Source of the DNA: CAG-307 sp964524125
GTDB taxonomy: Bacteria; Bacillota_I; Bacilli_A; Acholeplasmatales; Anaeroplasmataceae
NCBI GenBank assembly: GCA_964524125.1
Contig: CAZGBY010000002.1
Span: 1-52,354 of the forward strand
Direction of reading: 5' to 3'
Length of the DNA stretch: 52,354 bases
In this document: positions 25,930 to 34,276 of the stretch, piece after piece
Numbering within the stretch: the stretch's first letter is position 1
Layout of the letters: each line of letters begins with the position of its first letter
Translations under genes and position numbers: made by a program
Notes under the pieces: generated by a model
Seen by the model: only the letters and a program-made list of their open reading frames with translations
Told to the model about the DNA's origin: nothing
Database searches by the model: none

Positions 25930-26819
25930 TATTCATCACAAGCTTCATCTATTTCTATCATATCATCAATATCAATAATATCATTATTTTCAACTTTTTG
26001 ATTTGACTCCTCTTTATTATTATATAGTGGCTTAATATTAATCACTTCTGTATCTCCATTATTATAAGTGTCATCTTTAGAAAAATTAATGTCACTCTTA
26101 TACATATTATTATTCATACTCTTTTCGTAATCCTGTGCAGCTTTATCATATCTTATCATTCTAGTTTGACTAAATGCATCTCCAACAGATACATTTTGTT
26201 TATATATTTTATACCAGTTAATTATTAAAGCAAGACCACAACATACATTCAATAAATTAAATAGTCCAAATCCCACAACATCTCTTAATAATAATTTAGT
26301 TGGATTTATATCAGTTCCATCATAAGTTACAGCTTTAATTTTCATTATCAATCTACCTATTGTTTGATATTTCCATAAATATCCTATAATATCATAGTAG
26401 ATAATCATTATAATGAAATAACTTAGTAAAGTTACAAGTAAATTATAAATAGTATATTTTGTATATTCTTTTTGATAATCAATACATTTATTATAAAATG
26501 ATAATATCTCATCAGAATTAATATAATTACTAAAATAAGATGTAACATCTTCTTCATCCATTGCAGAAAAATATGTAGCTACTAAAGTAATATCTGCATC
26601 TTCTTCTAATAAATCATTCCCCAAAACTTCACTTAAATAATCATTTATATATACTATAACTTCAGATTTGACATCTTCTGAAGGTTCTTGAAGAATTGGT
26701 TCTTCTAAAGAAAATATTAAACCCAATAACAAAGCTACTATGAAACTAAAAAAACTAATAATTATTCCATCTATTACAAAAGCTAAAAACCTTTGAGAAG
26801 CACTCGCTAATGTTTTCAT
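25929..26819 (-). CDS. RDD-family membrane protein
   Basis: Integral membrane protein of unknown function. Seen: RDD signature RFLAFVIDGII in the first helix (about residues 11-30), a loop of about 95 residues with acidic content, two helices (YTIYNLLVTLLSYFIIMIIY and the following segment), YQTIGRLIMKIK typical of RDD proteins, a fourth helix, and a hydrophilic cytoplasmic tail of about 85 residues. The long tail and the long loop are unusual, as many RDD proteins have about 150 residues. The ATG at 26819 is used because the in-frame TTG/GTG upstream form the ribosome-binding region. Promoter at 26848-26876; cotranscribed with the PucR-type gene. Confidence 0.75.
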   Translation of the reverse strand: MKTLASASQRFLAFVIDGIIISFFSFIVALLLGLIFSLEEPILQEPSEDVKSEVIVYINDYLSEVLGNDLLEEDADITLVATYFSAMDEEDVTSYFSNYINSDEILSFYNKCIDYQKEYTKYTIYNLLVTLLSYFIIMIIYYDIIGYLWKYQTIGRLIMKIKAVTYDGTDINPTKLLLRDVVGFGLFNLLNVCCGLALIINWYKIYKQNVSVGDAFSQTRMIRYDKAAQDYEKSMNNNMYKSDINFSKDDTYNNGDTEVINIKPLYNNKEESNQKVENNDIIDIDDMIEIDEACDE

Positions 26820-26847
26820 ATATAACACCAACCTTTAATTTAAAAAA

Positions 26848-26876
26848 ATTATAGCATAATTTATTAGCATTTACAA
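26848..26876 (-). promoter_or_regulatory. Promoter of the RDD/PucR-type operon
   Basis: Minus strand TTGTAA, 17-bp spacer, TATAAT. Confidence 0.65.
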
Positions 26877-26904
26877 TTTAAACAAGTTTTTTCACATAAT
26901 TTAC

Positions 26905-27888
26905 TTATTTTAATTTATTATTATATTTTAAAATATCTTTATTAACTTCAAGATTGTTTACTTTAAATTCATTCAAATGCCTATCAATTAAAGTATTTAA
27001 TACTTTATCAAAATCATCAAATAAAAAATAAGATAAACTGCCAGGTAATGTATTTACTTCATTTAAATAGATTATATTATCTTTAATAAAGAAGTCTATT
27101 CTTACAATATCTTTACATTCAAGTATTTTATATACCTTACTACCTATTTCATATATATTATTTACAATATTATCATCACTTATAAAATGATGATTAAATC
27201 CTTTATTATTAGTTAAATACTTATTATCAAAATCAAATATATCATTGTCATATTCATTTTTTTCTACTTTAGACATGATTATATCTTTTCCATCAAAATA
27301 GAATGCTGTACAATATTCATCCTTATCTTCTAAATACTTTTCTATTATTAATTTATTATCATATTTTAAACTATCATATTTAAAATATTCTAGTTCTTCT
27401 TTATTATTACATATATGTATACCTAAAGAAGAGCCACATCTTGCTGGTTTTAAAATTACAGGATAATCTATACTAATATTTTCATTATATAATTGTTTAT
27501 CTACTTGTATTATATTATTATATTTTAATAATAAATAAGTAAGCCATTTATCCATTGATATTATACTAGAATACAAACCACTACCTAAATATCTAATATT
27601 ATAAAAATCAAGTATTCCACTTATTCTATCTTCTATAAGATATCCATGGTTTATTAATATAATAAAATCTATATCAGTATTATATACTTTACTATTTTTA
27701 AAATATACTTTTCTTCCTTTTTTATTAATTATATTATCTGTAGTAGGCTTTTTAATTAGAAATAAATTATTTGATTTATCTAAATATAAAAATTTAAAGT
27801 CTTTATATTTATTATAAATAGTTAAGGCACTAATAATAGATATTTCATGTTCAGAAGAGTTTCCACCACAAAGTATTGCAATACTCAT
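26905..27888 (-). CDS. ddl: D-alanine--D-alanine ligase (ATP-grasp)
   Basis: Makes D-Ala-D-Ala for the peptidoglycan stem. Seen: CGGNSSEHEISI at the N-terminus (Ddl signature with catalytic Glu), SIISMDKW, ATP-grasp ILKPARCGSSLGI, the Mg-binding IVRIDFFIKDNIIYLNEVN and TLPGSLSYFLF. 327 residues, a normal length. It directly follows a MurF-like gene whose enzyme consumes D-Ala-D-Ala. The sequence is very AT-rich with many AAT, TTA and ATA codons, like the two genes before it. Whether it makes D-Ala-D-Ala or a depsipeptide variant cannot be told with certainty. Confidence 0.88.
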   Translation of the reverse strand: MSIAILCGGNSSEHEISIISALTIYNKYKDFKFLYLDKSNNLFLIKKPTTDNIINKKGRKVYFKNSKVYNTDIDFIILINHGYLIEDRISGILDFYNIRYLGSGLYSSIISMDKWLTYLLLKYNNIIQVDKQLYNENISIDYPVILKPARCGSSLGIHICNNKEELEYFKYDSLKYDNKLIIEKYLEDKDEYCTAFYFDGKDIIMSKVEKNEYDNDIFDFDNKYLTNNKGFNHHFISDDNIVNNIYEIGSKVYKILECKDIVRIDFFIKDNIIYLNEVNTLPGSLSYFLFDDFDKVLNTLIDRHLNEFKVNNLEVNKDILKYNNKLK

Positions 27889-27926
27889 TAAATCACCTAA
27901 ATAAATATATGTAATTAAATAAGAAT

Positions 27927-29357
27927 TTATTTATAAATATCAGGTATATCATTTTCTATTAATATTACATCAAATCTATTTATCGCTATACTTAGAGCTT
28001 TATTAACATTTGAAATATATTCTTTTTTAATATCTATTAAATCATATAGAATATTAGAATTATAAGATTTAACAATATATGCATAGTCACACGTATTATT
28101 AATCATATTTGCATAATTTATATATAATTCATTAATTATAGAGTCACATTCTACAAATCCAGGTGTGATTATACATTTAGATTTATTAGTATAACTATTT
28201 AATATATTTATAGCTTTTAATGCTCCATTTATATTAGAATTAAATGAATCATCAATAATTGTAGAATTATTTATATTATATATATTTTGTCTATTTAAAG
28301 GCCTTTTTAAATTATCTATATTATAGATGATTTTATCTATATTTAAATTATAAATAAATCCTAGAATTATACTTGGTAATATATTAGAGATATCTATAAT
28401 ATCTTTATTATTTTGTTTAAACTTAAGTATTAAATTATCATATGCATAAATATATACTTCATCATATTTAATTTCATATCTAAAATCACCATTTTTACCA
28501 TATGTAATGATATAAGCTTTAGTATTTAGTTTAATATTATTTAAATATTCATTATCTATATTAATAATACTTAAATCATTAGTCTTCAAGTTATTAAATA
28601 TAGATATTTTTTCTATTATGATATTATCTATATTTTTAAAACTATTTAGATGCATATGTCCTATTGATGTTAAAATGCATATATTAGGTTTAAAAGTACT
28701 TGTTAATTTTAATATTTCACCTTTATTTGATGTACCAAATTCTAATATTAATTTATCATATAAGTTTAAATTAGAATCATTATTGATTTGTAATGAAATA
28801 CCATTTAAAGTATTATATGATTTTTTAGTAGAAAAAACATTTAATTCATTTAATATTTGACTCATATAATACTTAGTAGATGTTTTACCAAACGAGCCTG
28901 TAATTGCTATTATATCATTATTATAATCATTTAATTTATTTAAAGCTTTCTTATGATATCTATGATTAATATGTTCTTCTATTATATTTAAAATATAATA
29001 ATTTATTATTATTAATACTGGATATAAAATATATAAGTTTGATTTTACTAATAATATATTAAATATTAGATTTGAAAGTATTAATCTTATTATTCTTTTA
29101 GTATATTTAAGTTTGATTCTTAAAGTATATAGTATATAAAGATAGTATATTAAATATAATAAAGTACTTATTATGAACATTATATTATTACTTATTAAAT
29201 ATATTAAAAACATAATAAAATTAAGCATTATTAATGATAAATGTCTTTTAATATATATTAAATATTCTTTTATATTATAATGAGTTTGTTGGTATATAGT
29301 TATATAAAACAATGAAGATATTTGTATTATAGTAAACCATAATATATTATTTAGCAT
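27927..29357 (-). CDS. MurF-like Mur ligase with membrane-spanning N-terminal region
   Basis: Mur ligases join amino acids or dipeptides to UDP-MurNAc-peptide using ATP. Seen: residues 1-130 contain about five hydrophobic segments (for example 42-57, 58-78, 108-124), where canonical MurF has a soluble UMAG-binding domain. A full Mur ligase core follows: P-loop GSFGKTST (154-161), FGTSNKGEI, TSIGHMHL, INIDN, and IIDDSFNSN, the MurF-type start of the C-terminal domain. 476 residues. It overlaps the preceding hydrolase gene by 11 bp and is followed by ddl, so D-Ala-D-Ala addition is the likely chemistry. It could instead act on a lipid-linked substrate at the membrane (inference). No other Mur genes are nearby. 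Confidence 0.7.
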   Translation of the reverse strand: MLNNILWFTIIQISSLFYITIYQQTHYNIKEYLIYIKRHLSLIMLNFIMFLIYLISNNIMFIISTLLYLIYYLYILYTLRIKLKYTKRIIRLILSNLIFNILLVKSNLYILYPVLIIINYYILNIIEEHINHRYHKKALNKLNDYNNDIIAITGSFGKTSTKYYMSQILNELNVFSTKKSYNTLNGISLQINNDSNLNLYDKLILEFGTSNKGEILKLTSTFKPNICILTSIGHMHLNSFKNIDNIIIEKISIFNNLKTNDLSIINIDNEYLNNIKLNTKAYIITYGKNGDFRYEIKYDEVYIYAYDNLILKFKQNNKDIIDISNILPSIILGFIYNLNIDKIIYNIDNLKRPLNRQNIYNINNSTIIDDSFNSNINGALKAINILNSYTNKSKCIITPGFVECDSIINELYINYANMINNTCDYAYIVKSYNSNILYDLIDIKKEYISNVNKALSIAINRFDVILIENDIPDIYK

Positions 29358-30012
29358 ATTCTCTTATCACCGCTTGTGTTTTATTTAAATCATTTAAATA
29401 TGCAAAATGATCTCCATTTAACTTTATTAACATTGAATTACGTATATGTTTTTTTCCATATTTTGCAACACATTTAGGAACTACTTTATCTTTATTTCCA
29501 TAAATTATAAGTACATCAGATTTAATATTATTTAAATTTATATTTTTCATATCTTTAAATATATTTTTCATTATTGATTTTTGAATATCATTAGACATTA
29601 AATAATCAGAAGAAGGTTTGTATATTTTAAATAATTTATAGAATTTTAATTTGTTTTTAGTAAATATACTCCTATAGTCATAAATAGGTGTAGATATTAA
29701 TACTATTTTATAATTATAAAGTTCTGCTAATTTTAAAGCTATTCTACCTCCAAATGAGAAACCTATTATTATAGGATTTTGTATATTGTTTTCTAATATA
29801 AACTTATATATCATATTAGATACTTCTTCTAAAGTATAAGACTTATCTATATAAGACATACCAAAACCTGGTATATCAAGTAAGTATGATGTATATTCAT
29901 CTTTTAAACAATTTGCAAGTGGAAGTAAACTTAAATTGTTACCTAACCATCCATGTAACATAATTAAATTCTTATCTTGATTACCTACTTTTTTAAAATA
30001 TATATTATTCAA
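29347..30012 (-). CDS. Alpha/beta-fold hydrolase
   Basis: Serine hydrolase of unknown substrate. Seen: oxyanion-hole HGWLGNN, nucleophile elbow IGFSFGGRIA (Ser in GxSxG), Asp in IYGNKDKVV and catalytic His in NGDHFAYL. 221 residues, small, with a short lid between strands. The probable start is the TTG at 30012, 6 nt after AGGTG; the GTG at 30021 would use that same site as codon. It overlaps the MurF-like gene by 11 bp and forms hydrolase-murF-ddl. A role in trimming or transferring acyl or peptide groups during wall synthesis is only a guess. Confidence 0.72.
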   Translation of the reverse strand: MNNIYFKKVGNQDKNLIMLHGWLGNNLSLLPLANCLKDEYTSYLLDIPGFGMSYIDKSYTLEEVSNMIYKFILENNIQNPIIIGFSFGGRIALKLAELYNYKIVLISTPIYDYRSIFTKNKLKFYKLFKIYKPSSDYLMSNDIQKSIMKNIFKDMKNINLNNIKSDVLIIYGNKDKVVPKCVAKYGKKHIRNSMLIKLNGDHFAYLNDLNKTQAVIREYAK

Positions 30013-30069
30013 ATTTAACACCTATTATTAATATATGAATTAGTTTTTAATTATTACATTATTAAAAAG

Positions 30070-30103
30070 AAAAACTGTAATCTTAAATATAATAAGATTA
30101 CAG
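30070..30103 (-). terminator. Terminator of mscL
   Basis: Perfect 10-bp stem (30094-30103 with 30075-30084) followed by TTTTTC on the minus strand. Confidence 0.8.
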
Positions 30104-30128
30104 CAGTAATTCATTTATTGTATATCCG

Positions 30129-30692
30129 TTACTCTTTTGAATCCTTATTTAAAGAATCTCTTATTTCTTCAAGTAAGGAAATAATTGGATCTTTAGGTTG
30201 TGGTTTATTTTCTTCTTCTTTTTTCTTAGCTTGTTCTTCTTCCTTTTTTATTAAATAAGCCTTTTCTTTTTTGGATAATTTAATATTCTTAGACTTTTTA
30301 AATTCAATTCTTTTTTCTATGTTAGATGTTTGTTCTTTTATGTTATTAAATGTTCTAATAATTAAGAAAAGTACAATAGCTACTAAAAAGAAATTTATTA
30401 CAGAACTTATAAATGCACCCCAGTCTATTAAAATAGAATTATTTAAATCTAAAACTTGTACTCCATCTTCATATGTATATACTTTAACAAGTACTGTATA
30501 CATTTTACCTAAAGCATCACTATCTCCGCCGAAACAATAATATAAAATCATATTAATGATTGGTTTTAAAATACCATTTGATAGTGCAGTTACTATAGCT
30601 GTAAAGGCAGCACCTATAATAGTACCTACAGCCATATCCATTACATTTCCACGTGATACAAACTTTTTAAATTCTTCAAAAATTTTTTTCAT
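30129..30692 (-). CDS. mscL: Large-conductance mechanosensitive channel MscL with extended tail
   Basis: Opens under membrane tension to release solutes after hypo-osmotic shock. Seen: FEEFKKFVSRGNVMDMAVGTIIG (N-terminal amphipathic helix and TM1 with the conserved Gly/Ala gate), an extracellular loop of about 40 residues, and TM2 (INFFLVAIVLFLIIRTFNNI). The C-terminal cytoplasmic part is about 65 residues, rich in Lys and Glu, longer than in typical 120-150-residue channels, giving 187 residues; it still ends in a helical LLEEIRDSL as in the family. The ATG at 30692 lies 7 nt after GAGGTG. A terminator follows, so it is monocistronic. Confidence 0.92.
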   Translation of the reverse strand: MKKIFEEFKKFVSRGNVMDMAVGTIIGAAFTAIVTALSNGILKPIINMILYYCFGGDSDALGKMYTVLVKVYTYEDGVQVLDLNNSILIDWGAFISSVINFFLVAIVLFLIIRTFNNIKEQTSNIEKRIEFKKSKNIKLSKKEKAYLIKKEEEQAKKKEEENKPQPKDPIISLLEEIRDSLNKDSKE

Positions 30693-30870
30693 ATTAATAC
30701 ACCTCACTACTTATTAATATTTTAGCATATAATTATATTATCATAAATATTTACAAATTAAAAAATTATACATTATTCTTAATTCTTATTTTATCTTTCT
30801 TATTTATTATTTTAAAAATCAATATAATTTCTAAATTTTTAACTTCTTTAATTGCTAGAAATAAAAAGTT

Positions 30871-32229
30871 TTATAAGAAACTTGCCATATAATATGGAAG
30901 ATATATTATTTCGTCTTCTCTTTTAATATCTCCATCATGAAGTACGTATTGAAGACCTATCTTACATGAAAAAGTAGATTTGAATTTTTTTAATGATACA
31001 ATAGAATCAGAAGATGAAGACTTAACCTCGATTGGAATTACTTTATTATTTCTCCTAATTAAAAAGTCAATTTCCATTATAGTTTTCTTTTTTTCTTTAT
31101 CAATTTTTTTATAGTAGTAAATTATGTCGCCTTTACTTCTTAGCGCTTGCGCTGTTATATTTTCAACTATCATACCTTCATTAATATGGAGTTTATCAAA
31201 TAGAATTGCTCTATATAATTCATTTTCTAAATAATCTTGATTTTTATACGCTAGTGAAACTAACAAACCCGTGTCCATCATATAACATTTAAAAGAAGGA
31301 TTAATTGTTGACAAATTAAACGCTGCACTAGGGTCATTAACATTTTCTGCAATATTTATAATCATCGCTTCATTTAACCAATTTAATGGGCCTTTATATT
31401 CTCTTAATCTAGCATTAGAATCCAGATGCAATAGGTTATATTTTTTATCGTGCTTAGACAATTCAGAAGGTATGTGCCAAAACAAATTCTTAACATATGT
31501 AGGATTTTCCTCTTGTTGATTATCCATATCATTTTCATATAACTTTAATATATTTTGATTTATAAAATCAGTTTCCCCAAAATCTTTTGTATTAATATAA
31601 GCATCAACTGCTTGAGGCATTCCGCCAACCAACATATATTCACGATAAGAATACATCAGTGATTTATGCAAATCTCCAAAAGGTTTAAGTTTTTCAAAAT
31701 GAGTTTTCATTATACTATAAGAGAATTCATCACCTTTAGCTAATAGAAATTCCTCGAAATCCATTGGAAGTACATCGATTGAATATTCTTCTGAAGGGAT
31801 TAGAATATTCTTAGATTTTTTCGTGATAGAAGCTAATGATCCAGTTTCAATATAATCAAAACGCTTATCTTCTAATAATGTTTTTAAAGCTTGTCGTGCT
31901 TATGGAAATAACTGTACCTCATCTAAAATAATTAAAGATTCTCGAGGATATAATTTCTTTTTATAAAAGAATTGCAGTTTTATAAAAAAAGAATCTAGGT
32001 CCTCTAACGAATTAATAAATAAATCTTTTATTTCATGAGGAACCGTGTCAAATCTTATTTCAATAAAGCTTTTATATTCTTCTCTTGCCAATTTATTTGC
32101 AAGAGTTGATTTACCAACACGACGAGGACCCCTTAAAAATAGAGCATAATTCGGAGCATACTTTTCTTTCCATTGTAGCATCTTATCATAAACTTTTCGT
32201 TTAAATTCTATTTTTTTTGTCTCAAACAT
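30871..32229 (-). pseudogene. AAA ATPase of the DUF4143 family interrupted by one nonsense codon
   Basis: ATP-binding protein with a nuclease-like C-terminus; the family is common in gut anaerobes and has no settled role. Start ATG at 32229 after AGAAGGTGA. Seen: Walker A RGPRRVGKST, Walker B LIILDEVQLFP, then an in-frame TAA at 31900-31902 (codon 110). Beyond it the same frame continues as ARQALKTLLEDKRFDYI and ETGSLASI, then reads open to 30871. That part has the DUF4143 region and, near the end, EIDFLIRR and PIEVKSS, a PD-(D/E)xK-like motif. Repair of one codon (Lys AAA to TAA is the simplest change) would give 452 residues. Without readthrough the two parts are 109 and, from an internal Met, 297 residues. 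Confidence 0.85.
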
Positions 32230-32274
32230 GAAATCACCTTCTAAAAAATTTTATAATAATTCATATCTAAATTC

Positions 32275-32363
32275 ATTTTATCACGTTTGCGCCATTGTTT
32301 TTTGCCTTGATTTTCACGTTTGCGCCACTATTTTTAACCCATTTTATCACGTTTGCGCCATTT
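32275..32363 (-). repeat. Three iteron-like 14-bp repeats with 33-bp period
   Basis: TCACGTTTGCGCCA occurs exactly at 32281-32294, 32314-32327 and 32347-32360, each step 33 bp, three turns of B-DNA. The motif is GC-rich against an AT-rich background. It lies about 50-130 bp upstream of the DUF4143 ATPase start, so on the face where its promoter or operator should be. In the reading direction of that gene the motif is TGGCGCAAACGTGA. Confidence 0.9.
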
Positions 32364-32405
32364 TAGATGTTGTTATTTATATATTTTTATAACAATCTAT
32401 AAAAT

Positions 32406-32436
32406 TTAAAAAGTACTAAGAAATTAATCTTAGTAC
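32406..32436 (-). terminator. Terminator of perR-rbr
   Basis: 9-bp stem (32428-32436 with 32413-32421) followed by five T on the minus strand, just after the rbr stop. Confidence 0.8.
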
Positions 32437-32444
32437 CATATATT

Positions 32445-32981
32445 TTAATAATTATTAGCGTCTACTTCAAAATAGCTTTGAGCATGATTACATACAGGAC
32501 AAATAGCAGGTGCTTTCTTACCAATTACTAAATGACCACAATTTCTACATCTCCACATAACTTCTTCAGACTTTTCAAATACTTGTTGCATCTCAACATT
32601 TGATAAAAGTTTTAAATAACGTTCTTCATGAGCTTTTTCAATTTTACCAACAGCTCTAAACTTCCATGCTAAATCCTTGAAACCTTCTTCTTCAGCTGTT
32701 TTTGCAAATTCATCATACATATCAGTCCATTCATAGTTTTCACCAGCTGCGGCCGCATGTAAATTAGCTTTTGTATCTCCAATTCCACCAAGTTCTTTAA
32801 ACCACATCTTAGCATGTTCTTTTTCATTTAAAGCAGTTTCTTCAAAGATAGCTGCGATTTGTTCATAGCCTTCTTTTCTTGCTACTGAAGCGAAATAAGT
32901 ATATTTATTTCTTGCTTGTGATTCACCTGCAAAAGCGGCTTCTAGATTTTTTTCTGTTTGAGTTCCTTCGTATCTTGACAT
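32445..32981 (-). CDS. rbr: Rubrerythrin
   Basis: Non-haem di-iron peroxidase that reduces hydrogen peroxide in anaerobes. Seen: ferritin-like four-helix domain with EAAFAGESQARNKY (first Glu ligand), EETALNEKEHAKMW (Glu-x-x-His), AEEEG and EKAHEERY (further Glu ligands), then a C-terminal rubredoxin centre CRNCG and CPVCNH. 178 residues, slightly shorter than the Desulfovibrio protein. It starts 1 nt after the perR stop, so the two are one unit controlled by PerR, a common arrangement in clostridia. Confidence 0.96.
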   Translation of the reverse strand: MSRYEGTQTEKNLEAAFAGESQARNKYTYFASVARKEGYEQIAAIFEETALNEKEHAKMWFKELGGIGDTKANLHAAAAGENYEWTDMYDEFAKTAEEEGFKDLAWKFRAVGKIEKAHEERYLKLLSNVEMQQVFEKSEEVMWRCRNCGHLVIGKKAPAICPVCNHAQSYFEVDANNY

Positions 32982-32982
32982 T

Positions 32983-33357
32983 TTAATAATCTCCTTTATC
33001 TTTTATGTTTTTGCAATTATTACATTTTTTAGAAATGGTTAATTGATATGATATAAATTCATTCAAATCCTTAGTTAATATTTGAGTTATTAAAGATGAA
33101 TTATAATCATCAATTTTACCACAACACGGACATATTATATGACCATGAGGGTTCCATGATTTATCATAAAAATCAGTACCATCATTTGTAAACTTTCTTA
33201 TTTCTTTTTCATCATTTAATACTGATAAATTACGATAAACAGTACCTAAAGATATATTAGGCATTTCCTTTCTAGCTAATGTAAATATTTCTTCGGCAGT
33301 TAAGTGTAGCATAGATTCTTTTATTATTTTATTTATTAAATCTTTTTGCTTACTCAT
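32983..33357 (-). CDS. perR: Fur-family peroxide regulator PerR
   Basis: Represses peroxide-defence genes until its bound metal is oxidised. Seen: winged-helix motif SLGTVYRNLSVL, His18 in LHLTAEEIF (position of PerR His37), HGHIICPCCGKID with two His and a CxxC, and a second CxxC (CNNC), which together form the structural zinc and regulatory metal sites. 124 residues; the N-terminal helix of Bacillus PerR (145 residues) is missing, and no in-frame extension is possible because the promoter begins there. Its own promoter is covered by a 19-bp palindrome, so it is autoregulated. It is followed directly by rbr. Confidence 0.9.
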   Translation of the reverse strand: MSKQKDLINKIIKESMLHLTAEEIFTLARKEMPNISLGTVYRNLSVLNDEKEIRKFTNDGTDFYDKSWNPHGHIICPCCGKIDDYNSSLITQILTKDLNEFISYQLTISKKCNNCKNIKDKGDY

Positions 33358-33368
33358 GTTACCTCCAA

Positions 33369-33387
33369 AATAGGAATGATTCCTATT
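33369..33387 (-). promoter_or_regulatory. Perfect palindromic operator (probable Per box)
   Basis: AATAGGAAT-N-ATTCCTATT, a perfect 9-1-9 inverted repeat lying over the predicted transcription start and just before the perR Shine-Dalgarno. Confidence 0.8.
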
Positions 33388-33396
33388 ACTACTTTA

Positions 33397-33425
33397 ATTT
33401 TACAACTTTAAATTCTATTTGTCAA
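33397..33425 (-). promoter_or_regulatory. Promoter of perR-rbr
   Basis: Minus strand TTGACA, 17-bp spacer, TAAAAT, followed at once by the palindrome. Confidence 0.8.
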
Positions 33426-33573
33426 TAACATTTTATATATTTATTATTTACAATTATTAGTAAATTATTCATTAATATATATTAACAAACAATTTTATCT
33501 ATCATTTGAAGGAAGAGTTATTTTGAATAATAAGATAAATCTTCTCTTTGGATTATAAATCTTTCTGCTTCTT

Positions 33574-34173
33574 CTATAACTTGAGTGAAATTAATCGTTT
33601 CAAATATCTTAAAAAAGTATTAATGGTATTACAATGATATAATGGCCCTACTGTAAATAATTCTTCTTTATTTAATGTTTCTAGACAATCTTCATCTATT
33701 CTTAAGTCATTAAATAATAAGTATTCTAAATCTTTGAAACTTCTAACACTATACTTACTATATAAAATATCAAGTAACGCTTTTTCTTTACTTGCTATTT
33801 TATATCTAATTCCATCTTCATTTTTTAAATAATCAACCAAATAAGGATATGATGCATCTGGTATACTTCTATATTCAAATACATAACCATTACTTGAAAA
33901 CTTCTTATAATTTTTCTTTTTAAAACATGCACAAGTAAACATAGATACTAATTCGGGTATCATTCCATAATAAGAAAGTGCATATTCAAATGATATGTAT
34001 GAAGGTTCACAACACAAATTCGCAATTATTGGTGCGTCTTTATCGATATTTGTACTATATAATCCTCTTTTAATTCTATATAATTTCCCCTTTTTACATT
34101 CTAATGATACTTTTTGATTTAAATTAGAAACATTTTTATAAATATTATTTAAGGCTATCATATTATAAATCAT
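33574..34173 (-). CDS. AbiEi-like antitoxin/transcriptional regulator, 3' end frameshifted
   Basis: Resembles the AbiEi family (antitoxins of type IV systems, also orphan regulators). Seen: an N-terminal winged-helix-like stretch ending KGKLYRIKRGLYS, then ANLCCEPSYISFEYALSYYG and YKIASKEKALLDILY, typical of the family. Start ATG at 34173 follows GGTGGTGA; the longer frame upstream has no site. As read, it stops at 33574 after 199 residues. Just before, at the A-run 33602-33604, a missing base would switch to a frame reading ETINFTQVIEEAERF then IIQREDLSYYSK, ending at 33518. The gene may thus be slightly broken, or this is an assembly error. No AbiEii toxin gene is next to it. Confidence 0.6.
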   Translation of the reverse strand: MIYNMIALNNIYKNVSNLNQKVSLECKKGKLYRIKRGLYSTNIDKDAPIIANLCCEPSYISFEYALSYYGMIPELVSMFTCACFKKKNYKKFSSNGYVFEYRSIPDASYPYLVDYLKNEDGIRYKIASKEKALLDILYSKYSVRSFKDLEYLLFNDLRIDEDCLETLNKEELFTVGPLYHCNTINTFLRYLKRLISLKL

Positions 34174-34276
34174 TGTTAATTCACCACCGTTAATATTATT
34201 ATATAATTTTTTTTTGTAGCAAATCAACAAGGTATATAGAAAAAGATAAATCAATATCGACTTATCTTTTAGTATT

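Noticed and set aside
27927..29357. MurT (lipid II amidation) instead of MurF
   Set aside because: MurT has a DUF1727 C-terminus and a GatD partner gene. Here the C-terminal start IIDDSFNSN is MurF-like and ddl adjoins.
32275..32363. The three 14-bp repeats as a CRISPR array
   Set aside because: Repeats are too short (14 bp), spacers are only 19 bp and no cas genes are present.
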